Positions 8,805 through 18,557 are shown, counted from the first letter of the stretch. The stretch is 64,000 nt of DNA from Flavobacterium sp. AED (GCF_000812945.1 NZ_JSYM01000003.1:62001-126000), one strand, 5' to 3'. The notes: generated by a model not told the origin, from the letters alone. Program-made: numbers and translations.

Positions 8805-9356
8805 ATGAAAAGCACAGGAAAAATCAAAATGTTATTTGTTTTTGCAATAGCAATGATGTTTGCTAGCAATGTACAAGCACAAGAAACAAAAGAAGCTACA
8901 AATTATGACCAAGGATTCCGTTTAGGATTTGGTGTAAATGCAGGATACTCCGTTAGTGATCCATACAAATTGGCATTAGGAGCTGATGCAAGAGTTCAAT
9001 ACGATTTGTCAAAAAGATACTCTTTAACTTTGACAACTGGTTACAGTAATTTATTTGTAAGTAAAGCAGACGGTAATGATTTAGGATTTATCCCCGCTAA
9101 AGCAGGTTTTAAAGCTTTTGTATGGAATGATCAATTTTATGTAATGGGAGAAGCTGGGGCCGCTTTTGCAGTAACTAATGATTACAACAAAACGTCTTTA
9201 TTATTATCCCCTAGTATTGGGTATGCTTCAAAATACATTGATGTATCATTGCATTATGAGCACTATTCTGATTTTGAAAAATTGAACAATAATGGTTCTG
9301 TAGGAAAAGGTTTTGGACAAGTAGGAGTTCGTGTAGCGTATGGTTTCAAACTATAA
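8805..9356 (+). CDS. Outer-membrane beta-barrel protein
   Basis: About 183 residues. The ATG at 8805 begins a clear signal peptide (KMLFVFAIAMMFASNVQAQ) ending in AQ-A/E. The frame is open upstream to 8745, but that part is only Lys/Ile-rich translation of AT-rich leader. The mature protein is a run of alternating amphipathic strands with Gly/Tyr turns and ends in VRVAYGFKL, a typical terminal barrel strand. It is a small OmpW/OmpX-like eight-stranded porin or surface protein; no specific role can be assigned. A -7-like TACATTTG lies at 8727-8734 without a good -33 partner. Confidence 0.75.
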   Translation: MKSTGKIKMLFVFAIAMMFASNVQAQETKEATNYDQGFRLGFGVNAGYSVSDPYKLALGADARVQYDLSKRYSLTLTTGYSNLFVSKADGNDLGFIPAKAGFKAFVWNDQFYVMGEAGAAFAVTNDYNKTSLLLSPSIGYASKYIDVSLHYEHYSDFEKLNNNGSVGKGFGQVGVRVAYGFKL

Positions 9357-9380
9357 AACATATATAGTCTTAAAAAAAAA

Positions 9381-9404
9381 TGCCCTGAAATTCAGGGCAT
9401 TTTC
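9381..9404. terminator. Bidirectional terminator between convergent genes
   Basis: Perfect palindrome TGCCCTGAAATTCAGGGCA at 9381-9399, with an A-run on its left and a T-run on its right. It can end both the plus-strand barrel gene and the minus-strand peroxidase gene. Confidence 0.85.
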
Positions 9405-11176
9405 TATTTATAAAACTTTTTATCCGTTAGGGTCTTCATAAAAGCGATGAGTTGTTTTTTTTCCAAGTCAGTTAAATTCAGTTTATCCTCTGGTAAAGTT
9501 TGGTTTGGCAAATTAAATCCTAATCCATTTCCACCACCATCATTATAAAAATCAATTACTTCTTCCAAAGTTTTAAAAACACCGTTGTGCATATAAGGAG
9601 CTGTTAACGCAACATTCCTTAAGGTAGGTGTCTTAAAAGAATTCCTGTTAATTTCAGCTTTTGTCAGTTCGAATTTTCCTAAATCTGCATCCAATTTTTT
9701 AGTTGCATCAGGAACACCTAGTACTTCACTTTCGGATTTTACAAAACTTGGAGGTACCGTTCCGTTAGTTAATGGAATAAAATGACAGCTTGCACATTTT
9801 GCCTTTCCTGCAAATAGATTAAATCCAGCAATTTCATCCAAATCTAACGTTTCATTTCCCTGCATGTATTCATCAAATTTTGAATCATAATTACTCAAAG
9901 AGCGTATATAAGACGCTAATGCATTTTTTATTGCAAATTCATCTATTGCTGTTTTTGGAAATGCTTTTTTGAATTTAGTAACATAACTCGCCTCTTTTTT
10001 TAAAGCCAAAACTGACTTTTTCAAAGAACCGTGCATTTCATTTTCATTTGTAATTACAGCTACAGCTTGGTCCTCCAGATAAGTAACTCTGGAGTCTGAA
10101 AAGAAAACACATTGAAAAGCAATATTAGACAGCGTTGGCGTATTTCTTTTAACCAACGATTGTCCATCTAATGAAACTGCTTTTTCTAATCCATCGGTAA
10201 AAGCTTTGTCAGCATGGTGACAAGAAGCACAAGAACGAGAATTATTTCCGGACAAAATGGGATCATTGAACAATAATTTCCCTAACTCGATTTTTTCTGG
10301 GGTCGTTTCATAATCTGGAAATGCTGAAAAAGCTTCGGCATCAAAAGCGTTTTTATCAAAAAGTGTCTGGGCAGTTGTTTTTAATCCTCTCGTTTCTTTA
10401 ATCAAAGGAATTTTCAAATCCATTTGAGTTTTATACAACCCTTTACTTAACGGATTTAAAAATTTTCGAATAAAAACAGCTCGGTCAAATTCATTAAACT
10501 TGCTATTCTTTTTCAAATATTCTTTCCCTTCTTCAATCGTTTTTAAAACTGATTTAGAAGTCGAGTCATCTGAATTATCAACATAAATTTGATAGTATTT
10601 TTCGATACTTTCTAATGATGATACTGCTTCCGGAATAGAGTTTTGAGCAATTGGAGAATCAAATCCGGTAATTCCCAAAGTTATGATTCTAAAAACCTCT
10701 AAACGCATCGCATCAAAAACATGGGAATCCGTTAATTCGTTGGTTTGTGAAACTTTGTCTAATCGTTTTAAATTGGCAGAAAGAATCCCAATTTCTTTTA
10801 GAAGCTCCCCTTTTGATCGATAATCATACCTTGGAAAAAGCAATTCTTCAATTACTTGAAACCCTTCTGGAGGAACAGTTTTTCCTTCATCTTCTTCAAA
10901 CTCGTCTAATGCGGGTCCATTAATCGCTTTAGAAACAACAGGAAAATAATATTCACTTATCATTTCAACTTTTTTATAGCTTTCATGTGCTTTCAGAAAT
11001 TGTTTTTGAACTTGTGTCGAAATCGAATCTGATTTTACCAAAAGTTCCAATCGAGAAACATCTTGAATCAGGACCTGAATATCTGATTGAAACAAATCAT
11101 TTATTTTTTCGTGTTTGGGTTGGTTTTTACAAGAGAAAAGAAGCATCAACAATAAAAGAAAAAAGAAATTTTTCAT
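9404..11176 (-). CDS. Imelysin-like / di-haem cytochrome c peroxidase fusion lipoprotein
   Basis: 590 residues. The N-terminus is a lipoprotein signal (FFFLLLLMLLFSC, lipobox Cys about residue 16). The C-terminal 320 residues are a MauG/CcpA-type peroxidase with two haem-attachment motifs, CASCHHADKAFTDG and CASCHFIPLTNG. They reduce H2O2 with electrons from small carriers. The N-terminal 250 residues are all-helical and resemble the imelysin fold, including GFQVIEELLFP where imelysins have a GxHxxE motif; here His is replaced by Gln. The product is probably periplasmic, anchored in a membrane. A hairpin separates it from the PhoX-like lipoprotein gene upstream. The peroxidase call is strong, the imelysin call moderate. 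Confidence 0.82.
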   Translation of the reverse strand: MKNFFFLLLLMLLFSCKNQPKHEKINDLFQSDIQVLIQDVSRLELLVKSDSISTQVQKQFLKAHESYKKVEMISEYYFPVVSKAINGPALDEFEEDEGKTVPPEGFQVIEELLFPRYDYRSKGELLKEIGILSANLKRLDKVSQTNELTDSHVFDAMRLEVFRIITLGITGFDSPIAQNSIPEAVSSLESIEKYYQIYVDNSDDSTSKSVLKTIEEGKEYLKKNSKFNEFDRAVFIRKFLNPLSKGLYKTQMDLKIPLIKETRGLKTTAQTLFDKNAFDAEAFSAFPDYETTPEKIELGKLLFNDPILSGNNSRSCASCHHADKAFTDGLEKAVSLDGQSLVKRNTPTLSNIAFQCVFFSDSRVTYLEDQAVAVITNENEMHGSLKKSVLALKKEASYVTKFKKAFPKTAIDEFAIKNALASYIRSLSNYDSKFDEYMQGNETLDLDEIAGFNLFAGKAKCASCHFIPLTNGTVPPSFVKSESEVLGVPDATKKLDADLGKFELTKAEINRNSFKTPTLRNVALTAPYMHNGVFKTLEEVIDFYNDGGGNGLGFNLPNQTLPEDKLNLTDLEKKQLIAFMKTLTDKKFYK

Positions 11177-11201
11177 AAGAAATTTTAAAAATGGAGAAAA
11201 G

Positions 11202-11240
11202 CAAAAACCACGATTCCTAATAAGAAACCGTGGGTTTTTG
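11202..11240 (-). terminator. Terminator between the PhoX-like and peroxidase genes
   Basis: CAAAAACCACG at 11202-11212 pairs with CGTGGGTTTTTG at 11229-11240, one base bulged. On the minus strand it follows the stop of the 11265 gene, so the two lipoprotein genes may be separate units. Confidence 0.6.
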
Positions 11241-11264
11241 TAACTATTTAATTTAGAGAATCAA

Positions 11265-12713
11265 TTATCTCGCAAGTCCTTTGATGATTACAATTTGGCT
11301 GGCTTGATCTTCATTTGGACGATTTGTACCTCCATCAACTCCTTTATATTTTGTTCCTCTCCAAGTATGTGGTTGAACACTCAATAAAAAGGTATCGTCA
11401 ATTCCTACTTGTTCCGATACATCAATTAATGCTCCATATTCCCAATCTCCAAATTTACTTGTTCCGCCTACATTATACTTTGCAGCATCAGTAGCATCAC
11501 GACGATGGTCAAGTTCTACGACAACTTTCAATTGTTTAGTTGCAATATTGTACTGATAAATGTAACCATCATGCGTTTCATCTCCATATCCATTAGCATC
11601 TTCCTCTACATAAACATAGTTTTTTGTTACACAAATATTATCTGGATTTTGGAATTTCCCCGCAATTCCTGTACGATCGTCTCCATCAAGAAGTACTTGT
11701 AAAGTTCCTGTTAACGGATTTGCAGCGTCTAAATTTAACTTGTAAACTCTACCGTATTTGGTTCTTGAAGCATCCGCATTAGTTCCAGTAGTATTTTGTC
11801 CTGTAGCATTAAAGTAAATTTCTCTATCAGCTGCATCACCACCTTTTCTATAATCTAAATCTTCAATTCGACCAAATTTTATCGCTTTTAGCGTATTCAC
11901 CGATGCATTAATTTGGGCTCCGGTCATTGTAGTATGATTTTCGATTTTTACAAACGAAACAGGATACGTTTGTCCCGTAACCATATCTTTTTCTCTTTGA
12001 TTGTCATCTGTTCTTTTCATCATATATAAAGAACCATTTGCTAAATCACCAACAGTGTTTGAAACATACATGAATACTTGACCCCCATAAGTTCCAGAAT
12101 CATCATCACCTATTACAACAACTGTTTTCCCTGCAAAAGCAGTCTTTCTCAAAGGCAAAGCATTCTCTGCACTTAATCTTCCTAAACCGGATAATTCTTT
12201 AGAAACAGATGCTGAACCAACATCTCCATAAGGATTTAAAGCATGGGTACGAGATTCTTCTCCAGATTCTCCACAAGTTAAATAAAGTGGTCCAAAACCA
12301 TGTTCAGCAACAGTTGCCATAGTAGCTCCGCACAATCTCCATGTTCCCCCATTAGAATTCAACAAATATTCTCCTTTTGTAGGTTTGAATGTTTTGTCTA
12401 AAGTAATTCTGGAAACCGAAAAATTATCTTCTTGATTTACTAAAAAAGTAAAAGTTCCATCTGAATTTTTCAACAATCCTGAACCGTCAGCTGAACCTCC
12501 AAAAACATAATTTGGACTACCTGCCAAAACATCATCTGAAGTGATAAGTGAAAAAAGTTCCAAGCTTTCAAAACCTGCTTGCTTTTTTAATAATACTGGA
12601 GTTACAGATTGGTTAGCTAAAACTACAGCTGTAGTTTCATTCGAAGATTTAGCATCATTCTCACAAGAGATTAATGAAGCTAAAAATAACATTGGCAAAA
12701 TAATTCTTTTCAT
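11265..12713 (-). CDS. PhoX-like (DUF839) secreted lipoprotein
   Basis: About 482 residues. Starting at the ATG at 12713 (MKRIILPML) gives a lipoprotein signal ending LASLISC; the frame extends to 12752 but adds only an unlikely lead. The rest looks like a beta-propeller of the PhoX/DUF839 group: LVNQEDNFSVSRITLD, then EHGFGPLYLTCGESGEES, FQNPDNICVTKNYVYVEEDA and a C-terminal FGDWEYGALIDVSEQ. PhoX enzymes are Ca2+/Fe-dependent alkaline phosphatases, but not all DUF839 proteins are enzymes, so activity is unproven. It faces the peroxidase lipoprotein gene downstream. Confidence 0.6.
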   Translation of the reverse strand: MKRIILPMLFLASLISCENDAKSSNETTAVVLANQSVTPVLLKKQAGFESLELFSLITSDDVLAGSPNYVFGGSADGSGLLKNSDGTFTFLVNQEDNFSVSRITLDKTFKPTKGEYLLNSNGGTWRLCGATMATVAEHGFGPLYLTCGESGEESRTHALNPYGDVGSASVSKELSGLGRLSAENALPLRKTAFAGKTVVVIGDDDSGTYGGQVFMYVSNTVGDLANGSLYMMKRTDDNQREKDMVTGQTYPVSFVKIENHTTMTGAQINASVNTLKAIKFGRIEDLDYRKGGDAADREIYFNATGQNTTGTNADASRTKYGRVYKLNLDAANPLTGTLQVLLDGDDRTGIAGKFQNPDNICVTKNYVYVEEDANGYGDETHDGYIYQYNIATKQLKVVVELDHRRDATDAAKYNVGGTSKFGDWEYGALIDVSEQVGIDDTFLLSVQPHTWRGTKYKGVDGGTNRPNEDQASQIVIIKGLAR

Positions 12714-12900
12714 CTTGGTCGATAGTTTTAAATTCAAGGCAAAGAAATGCACTGAATTTTAACTTCAAATGAACTGAATATTAACAAAAAGCTAAGAGTT
12801 AACTAGGGTGTCCAACTCTAAAAAACAATAACTTTACATACTAACAATACCGTAATACAATGATAAACTTGAAATAACTTTCACGAGAAAATCATTCAAA

Positions 12901-13782
12901 CTAATTCTCCTTGCTCAACATTTCTTTATACATTTCGATATTTCCCTTGATTTTTTCATCCATTTCAGGTTCTTTAATATCAGTATGTTTTTGCATTTCT
13001 TCCCAAATAATTTTGGCTACAATATAACGGGCCATTTCCTTATCATCCGCAGGAATGACATACCAAGGCGCATAATCAGTAGATGTTTTATTGATAGCCT
13101 CCTCATAATAATGCATATAATCATCCCAACGTTCTCTTTCTTTCAAATCACCTGTTGAGAATTTCCAGTTGTGTTTTTGTTCTTCCAAGCGGCGTAACAA
13201 GCGTTGTCGCTGCTCCTCTTTGCTCATGTGCAAAAAGAATTTCAGCATAATAGTTCCGTTTTGAGTAATGTGTTTCTCAAAATTATTAATTTGCTGCATT
13301 CTATTTTCCCAAAATTGCGGTGTAATATCAGCTACTTTTTCAATACCCGGTAAATTTTCATTCATAATATATTCAGGATGCACTCTGGTGACCAAAACAT
13401 TTTCATAATGAGACCTATTAAAAACCGCAAACTTCCCTTTTTCTGGCAAAACTAAATAATGTCTCCACAAATAATCATGTTCTAACTCACTTGAATTTGG
13501 CGTTTTAAAACTATGGACGACCACCCCACGAGAGTTAAATTCCTTAAAAACTTCCCGAATCATACTGTCCTTCCCCGAGGTATCCATGCCTTGCAGACAA
13601 ATCAAAACGCCATAGCGATTGTGCGCATACATCACATCTTGTATTTCGCTCAATTTCACTTGCACCTTATCCAGTTTCTCTTCTTTATCATCGTCACTAT
13701 TTCCATTAAATAAGTTCGTAGGAATACTGGACAAATCAATTTTATCAATCACTTTAAAATCATCGGGATTTATAGACTTCAT
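12901..13782 (-). CDS. Polyphosphate kinase 2 (PPK2) family phosphotransferase
   Basis: About 293 residues, cytosolic. The P-loop-like QGMDTSGKDSMIREVF (about residues 67-82), the PPK2 block HDYLWRHYLVLPEKGK and FNRSHYENVLVTRVHPEY, and the lid-like HMSKEEQRQRLLRRLEE are all present. The Asp after GK (GKD rather than GKG) is seen in PPK2 class III enzymes, which phosphorylate both AMP and ADP from polyphosphate. Class is inferred only from this motif. The ATG at 13782 (MKSINPDDF) was chosen over an upstream one at 13809 that adds only nine residues. The next gene starts divergently at 13956. Confidence 0.85.
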   Translation of the reverse strand: MKSINPDDFKVIDKIDLSSIPTNLFNGNSDDDKEEKLDKVQVKLSEIQDVMYAHNRYGVLICLQGMDTSGKDSMIREVFKEFNSRGVVVHSFKTPNSSELEHDYLWRHYLVLPEKGKFAVFNRSHYENVLVTRVHPEYIMNENLPGIEKVADITPQFWENRMQQINNFEKHITQNGTIMLKFFLHMSKEEQRQRLLRRLEEQKHNWKFSTGDLKERERWDDYMHYYEEAINKTSTDYAPWYVIPADDKEMARYIVAKIIWEEMQKHTDIKEPEMDEKIKGNIEMYKEMLSKEN

Positions 13783-13847
13783 AAGAAATATTTTATCTTT
13801 ACATCTCAAATATAAGAAATAATAAGGATTAATCCTGATGAATTTCA

Positions 13848-13930
13848 GGAGCTATTTCCAGCTATTCGTTGCAATCTTTTATTATTTTAAAGAAAAATAA
13901 TAAAAGGATTTCCTCTGCTATCTGGGCTAG
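13848..13930 (+). repeat. Dispersed ~80-base hairpin repeat, copy B
   Basis: Begins GGAGCTATTTCCAGCTATTC and ends CTGGGCTAG. The centre folds as a hairpin with arms rich in A/T (CTTTTATTATTTT / AAAATAATAAAAG). It aligns base for base with copies at 20811 (reverse) and 42016. It fills the leader of the 13956 gene, which is why the open frame appears to run upstream to 13869. Confidence 0.75.
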
Positions 13931-13955
13931 GGCATTCCTTTCCAAAACAAACAAT

Positions 13956-14777
13956 ATGCTACCATTTCAACTCGATCTACTGTTTCAAATCAACGGAATT
14001 GGTTCTGCCTCAGGACTCATTTACAAAGACAGTTCTTTGTTTATAATCTCTGACAACAGCTCTTTTCTTTACAAATACAACATCCAAGAAAAAGAACTCC
14101 ATAAAATAAAGCTCTTTGAAAACAGTCAGGAAAACATTCCTAAAAAAGACAAATTCGATTTTGAATCCATAACCCAAAAAGGAAATAAATTCTATCTTTT
14201 TGGCTCGGGTTCCACGCCTAACAGAAACAAACGCATCAGTTACAATCTTACTTCTGCAGTGATAGAAGAGGAAGATTTATCGGCAATTTATGAGAAACTA
14301 AAACTAACCGCTTCTATTTCGGATGATGATTTAAACATAGAAGGCGCTTTATTTCACAACGAAAAATGGCATTTGTTTCAACGAGGCAATGGAGCACAAT
14401 CAAAAAATGGCATCTTTGTTTTAGACAAAGAAGGAAATGACATTCGCTTTTTTCCAATCCCTTTACCAAAAATCCAAACCATCGAAGCTACCTTCACCGA
14501 TGCCATTCTCGTGGAAGATAAAATCTATTTTTTGGCTGCGGTAGAAAATACGACCTCAACGTATGACGACGGAGAAGTATTGGGAAGTTTCATAGGCGCT
14601 TTATCATTCGACACTTTCGAAGTTGCATTTACCCAAAAGGTATCAGAAACCCACAAATTCGAAGGATTAACTTTATTTACGCATTCAAAAGAAAAAATCG
14701 AATTCCTGCTCTGTGAGGATAAGGACACCGAAACTCTGGAAACGGATATTTACAAATTGACATTAGATTTAAAATGA
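13956..14777 (+). CDS. Conserved protein of unknown function, predicted beta-propeller-like
   Basis: About 273 residues with no signal peptide. Repeating short strands (LIYKDSSLFIISDNSSFLYK, FYLFGSGSTPNRNK, KWHLFQRGNGAQSKNG, KIYFLAAVENTTS) suggest a beta-propeller that might bind a ligand. I cannot assign it to a characterised family with confidence. The ATG at 13956 (MLPFQLDLLFQING) is chosen because the upstream part of the frame lies inside the dispersed repeat. It is divergent from ppk2 and followed 148 bases later by the FabG-like gene. Confidence 0.62.
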   Translation: MLPFQLDLLFQINGIGSASGLIYKDSSLFIISDNSSFLYKYNIQEKELHKIKLFENSQENIPKKDKFDFESITQKGNKFYLFGSGSTPNRNKRISYNLTSAVIEEEDLSAIYEKLKLTASISDDDLNIEGALFHNEKWHLFQRGNGAQSKNGIFVLDKEGNDIRFFPIPLPKIQTIEATFTDAILVEDKIYFLAAVENTTSTYDDGEVLGSFIGALSFDTFEVAFTQKVSETHKFEGLTLFTHSKEKIEFLLCEDKDTETLETDIYKLTLDLK

Positions 14778-14925
14778 ATGTCCATCAGATAAAAAAATGT
14801 TTCTTTCGTCCGAAATAATATAACGTTAAATTTAGATTAAATAGAAACCCAAAATAGATTTCAAATTTAAAACGAGGTACTTTTACAGTAAACTAAGCCT
14901 TTTATTGGCATAAAATAATTAATAA

Positions 14926-15642
14926 ATGACTGACTTAAAAAATAAAAATGCCCTGATTACAGGAGCTGGAAAAGGAATTGGAAAAGCGATCGCTTTGGCC
15001 TTAGCCAAAGAAGGTGTAAATATAATTTTGGTTGCCAGAACACAGGAGGAAATAGACAGTGTAGCGGCAAAAGTACGTTCTTTAAGAGTAAAAGCACTAG
15101 CCATAACCGCTGATGTTGCTGATATCAATTCGGTAAACGCTGCCGTTGAGAAAGCCCTAGCTGAATTTGGAACTATTGATATTTTAATCAACAATGCAGG
15201 AATTGCTGCTTTTGGAAAATTTTTAGAACTAGAACCAGCCGCTTGGGAACGTATTATTCAGGTAAACTTAATGGGAACCTATTATGTGACACGTGCCGTT
15301 TTGCCTAATATGATAGAAAGACAAACGGGCGATATCATCAACATTTCTTCGACAGCCGGATTAAGCGGAAATGCTTTAACAAGTGCCTATAGCGCTTCCA
15401 AATTTGCAGTTTTAGGATTGACGGAATCACTGATGCAGGAAGTTCGCAAACATAACATTCGAGTTACCGCTCTAACTCCAAGCACTGTTGCGACAGACAT
15501 GGCCAAAGAATTAAACTTGACCGATGGCAATCCTGATAAAGTCATGCAAGCGGAAGATATGGCCGAATTAATCATCGCGCAACTCAAATTAAACCGACGG
15601 GTTTTCATCAAAAACAGCAGCATTTGGTCTACGAATCCTTAA
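14926..15642 (+). CDS. 3-oxoacyl-ACP reductase-like short-chain dehydrogenase (FabG type)
   Basis: 238 residues. Shows the classical SDR pattern: [12 protein letters not shown] site (about residues 12-19), NNAG ([11 protein letters not shown]), catalytic Ser in [12 protein letters not shown], and the YSASK triad motif ([14 protein letters not shown]). FabG paralogues reduce 3-oxoacyl-ACP in fatty-acid synthesis, but many SDRs look like this. Since it is not in a fab cluster, the true substrate may be another ketone. No operon partner is seen. A terminator follows it. Confidence 0.8.
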   Translation: MTDLKNKNALITGAGKGIGKAIALALAKEGVNIILVARTQEEIDSVAAKVRSLRVKALAITADVADINSVNAAVEKALAEFGTIDILINNAGIAAFGKFLELEPAAWERIIQVNLMGTYYVTRAVLPNMIERQTGDIINISSTAGLSGNALTSAYSASKFAVLGLTESLMQEVRKHNIRVTALTPSTVATDMAKELNLTDGNPDKVMQAEDMAELIIAQLKLNRRVFIKNSSIWSTNP

Positions 15643-15665
15643 ATTATTTTCGTTTTAAAACAACA

Positions 15666-15689
15666 AAAACCCCTCGGAAAAGGGGTTTT
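15666..15689. terminator. Bidirectional terminator between fabG-like gene and mtaB
   Basis: AAAACCCCT at 15666-15674 pairs with AGGGGTTTT at 15681-15689 around CGGAAA. A/T runs flank both sides, suiting both convergent genes. Confidence 0.85.
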
Positions 15690-15715
15690 ACTATTTATAG
15701 GAATCTTGAATCTAC

Positions 15716-17044
15716 CTAAACTAAAACATTTACAAAATCCATTCTTACACTACCATCCTCATCAATTTTAGTCAAATTGATTTCGTGTAATGTATTTACT
15801 AATTCTGGATTCCAAGGCGTTTTTACTTTTACGTAATTTTCCGTAAAACCGTGAATATACCCTTCTTTATTTTCGCTTTCAAATAAAACAGTTCTATTTG
15901 TTCCCAATTGGCTTTCATAAAAAGCACGGCGTTTTTTAACGGATAGTCCACGCATCATTTTACTACGTTTAGCACGAACATTTCCAGGAACAACACCTTC
16001 CATTGCTGCTGCTTCGGTATTATCTCGTTCTGAATACGTAAAAACATGCAAATATGAAATATCCATGTCATTCAAGAAATGATACGTTTCTAAGAAATGC
16101 TCATCAGTTTCACCAGGAAAACCAACAATCACATCCACACCAATACAAGCGTGCGGCATAACTTCACGGATTTTGTTTACACGTTCGGTATATACTTCGC
16201 GTTGGTAACGACGTTTCATTAATTTCAAAATGTCATTGCTACCGGATTGCAAAGGAATATGAAAATGCGGTACAAACGTTCTGCTTTTCGAAACAAATTC
16301 TATTGTTTCATTTTTCAATAAATTCGGTTCAATAGAGGATATTCGCAATCTTTCGATTCCTTCTACTTTATCTAATTCTTGAACTAATTCTAAGAAAGTA
16401 TGTTCGTGTTTTTTATTTCCAAATTCTCCTTTACCATAATCTCCAATATTTACACCGGTAAGAACAATTTCCTTGATATTCTGTTTCGAAATTTCAGATG
16501 CATTTTTCAATACATTTTCCAGTTCATCACTTCTCGAAATTCCTCTTGCTAATGGAATCGTACAGTACGTACATTTATAATCGCAACCGTCCTGCACTTT
16601 TAAGAAAGCTCGGGTTCTGTCACCTATCGAATAACTTCCCACATAGAAATCAGCTTCGGCAATTTCACAAGAATGTACTTCTCCAAAATCATTTTTAGAC
16701 AAATCGTTGATATAATCGGCCAATTTAAATTTTTCAGTTGCACCAAGAACTAAATCCACCCCATCTACACTGGCTAATTCCTCCGGTTTCAATTGCGCAT
16801 AACAACCTACTGCTGCAACAAATGCTTTATCATTCAATTTCATTGCTTTTCGCACGACTTGTTTGAACTGCTTGTCTGCATTTTCAGTAACTGAACATGT
16901 ATTAATCACATACATATCAGCAACTTCCTCAAAATCTACGCGATCAAAACCCTCATCTTGAAGATTACGGGCAATTGTAGAAGTTTCCGAAAAATTCAGT
17001 TTGCAACCAAGTGTATAAAAAGCAACTTTTTTTCTATTTTCCAT
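15716..17044 (-). CDS. mtaB: tRNA t6A37 methylthiotransferase MtaB
   Basis: 442 residues. Radical-SAM methylthiotransferase that converts t6A37 to ms2t6A in ANN-decoding tRNAs. The N-terminal UPF0004 domain has cysteines at YTLGCKLNFSE, NTCSVTENADK and VGCYAQL (second Fe-S cluster). The radical-SAM motif is CDYKCTYC (about residues 152-159), followed by TIPLARG. The C-terminal TRAM region is present. It starts NRKKVAFYTLGCKLN, typical for MtaB rather than MiaB. It is convergent with the FabG-like gene. An in-frame -7-like TAAATTTG lies upstream on the minus strand (17091-17098) without a clear -33. Confidence 0.9.
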   Translation of the reverse strand: MENRKKVAFYTLGCKLNFSETSTIARNLQDEGFDRVDFEEVADMYVINTCSVTENADKQFKQVVRKAMKLNDKAFVAAVGCYAQLKPEELASVDGVDLVLGATEKFKLADYINDLSKNDFGEVHSCEIAEADFYVGSYSIGDRTRAFLKVQDGCDYKCTYCTIPLARGISRSDELENVLKNASEISKQNIKEIVLTGVNIGDYGKGEFGNKKHEHTFLELVQELDKVEGIERLRISSIEPNLLKNETIEFVSKSRTFVPHFHIPLQSGSNDILKLMKRRYQREVYTERVNKIREVMPHACIGVDVIVGFPGETDEHFLETYHFLNDMDISYLHVFTYSERDNTEAAAMEGVVPGNVRAKRSKMMRGLSVKKRRAFYESQLGTNRTVLFESENKEGYIHGFTENYVKVKTPWNPELVNTLHEINLTKIDEDGSVRMDFVNVLV

Positions 17045-17176
17045 AATTTGTCTTAAATTAATGAAATCGTTGTCAAAAAATTTAAGTCCGCAAATTTACG
17101 AACAATATTCTGGAAAATGAAATCAATAATTTTCTATATATTAGCATCTTGTACACAAATAATTATACTCTAAAAA

Positions 17177-17773
17177 ATGAAAAAAATAATTATAATAATT
17201 ACTTTCCTCCTAATTACGATTCAAATAAATGCTCAAAATAACATTGAATGGGACGGAAAATACCAACTACAACTTTCCGATTTTCAATCTAGTGCTACTC
17301 AAATTGGAAATGTAAAAATCAATAGTATCAATACCGCTTCAAGTCTCGATTTTGCGTTCCAAATGAGCAATATTGAATTTATGTTCACCAAGAATTTTAA
17401 TTCTAAAGTAAATTCTACATTTAAGCGAAATGCCGCATCCATTATTGCAACTGACAATAGTACAGCGCAATATTTATTAAATTTTGCACAATACGAATTT
17501 GATTTGTCCGAACTTTATGCCCGAAAATTGCGAAAAGAAATTTACGAACAAAAAGGCACATTTTCTGACGTTAGTTTTTTACAGGTTATCTATAATACCA
17601 TTGAAAAACAATATACAGAAGAACATGCTATTGCTTCAAAAATAACTGACCTTGGTCAAAATGAAAAAAAACTCTTTGAAATACGAACAGATGTACTTAA
17701 AAGAATCCAAGAATATCCTGATTTTTGTAAAAGTTGTAAACCTCCTAAAAAACAAAAAATTAATTCAAAATAA
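17177..17773 (+). CDS. Exported protein of unknown function
   Basis: 198 residues. The N-terminal signal peptide is clear (KKIIIIITFLLITIQINAQ). After it, IEWDGKYQLQLSDFQSSATQ resembles a beta-sandwich start, then comes a long helical region (QYLLNFAQYEFDLSELYARK) and a C-terminal FCKSCKPPKK with a CxxC pair. I recognise no family. The coding end overlaps the convergent Cof-type phosphatase by 14 bases, which leaves no room for a terminator between them. Confidence 0.6.
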   Translation: MKKIIIIITFLLITIQINAQNNIEWDGKYQLQLSDFQSSATQIGNVKINSINTASSLDFAFQMSNIEFMFTKNFNSKVNSTFKRNAASIIATDNSTAQYLLNFAQYEFDLSELYARKLRKEIYEQKGTFSDVSFLQVIYNTIEKQYTEEHAIASKITDLGQNEKKLFEIRTDVLKRIQEYPDFCKSCKPPKKQKINSK

Positions 17774-18557
17774 ATCGTCTCACCACTTCGGCTACACCAT
17801 GATTATTATTTGAGGCTACAATCACATCGCCTTTATCTCTCAATTCAGGATCTACATTATCAACCCAAACTCCCAATCCGGCATATTGAATCATCGTCAA
17901 ATCATTACCTGCGTTACCAACGGCTATGATTTCGCTTTGAAGAATGTTCAGTTTTTCGGCCAAAAATTTAATGCTGGCACCTTTATCAATTCCGTTTTGC
18001 GCTACTTCTAGAAAGAACGGTTTTGACATACATACACTAAGATGCGGCATGACTGCTCTCAAGTCTTTTTCAACTTCTTTTAAATAACTTGGCTCTTCCA
18101 ATAAAATACATTTTATGGCCGCCGATTGAACCTCATCTTTGAAACTAATGACTTTATTGTGTTCTAAACCTGTGATATTTTTTTCAATGTCAATGTATTC
18201 AGAATCGGTCTCACTCACAATTTTTCCATCAAGGTACGTAATAATATGTGTCTTACTTTTTAAGCTGTAATCGTACAATTCATGGATTTGTTCTTGGGTT
18301 AACGTTTGCTCAAAAATGATTTTATCTTCTTTTAAATCTGTAATTACAGCTCCGTTATACGATATCATATAAGAATTATCCAATTTCAATTCTTTGGCGT
18401 AAGCAATCATCGCAGGTGTTGGTCTTCCGGATGCCAAAATAACATAAACCCCCAGTTCCTGTGCCTTGGACAACATTGCTGCATTCTCATTTGAAATTTT
18501 ATGGTCATCGGTCAACAAAGTGTCATCCATGTCCAAAACTAACATTTTATATTTCAT
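17760..18557 (-). CDS. Cof-type HAD-IIB phosphatase
   Basis: 265 residues, cytosolic. HAD motif I is LDMDDTLLTD (nucleophile Asp about residue 8), motif II is ILASGRPTP, and motif IV NAGNDLTMIQYAGLGVWVDN is the Mg2+-binding loop of the HAD-IIB cap group. Cof-like enzymes dephosphorylate sugar phosphates, FMN or pyridoxal phosphate; the substrate cannot be told. Start and length are normal. The gene lies 22 bases after the DUF2007 gene on the same strand, so these may be one operon. Confidence 0.88.
   Translation of the reverse strand: MKYKMLVLDMDDTLLTDDHKISNENAAMLSKAQELGVYVILASGRPTPAMIAYAKELKLDNSYMISYNGAVITDLKEDKIIFEQTLTQEQIHELYDYSLKSKTHIITYLDGKIVSETDSEYIDIEKNITGLEHNKVISFKDEVQSAAIKCILLEEPSYLKEVEKDLRAVMPHLSVCMSKPFFLEVAQNGIDKGASIKFLAEKLNILQSEIIAVGNAGNDLTMIQYAGLGVWVDNVDPELRDKGDVIVASNNNHGVAEVVRRFILN

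Noticed and set aside
13869..13955. N-terminal extension of the 13956 protein
   Set aside because: It translates the dispersed repeat.
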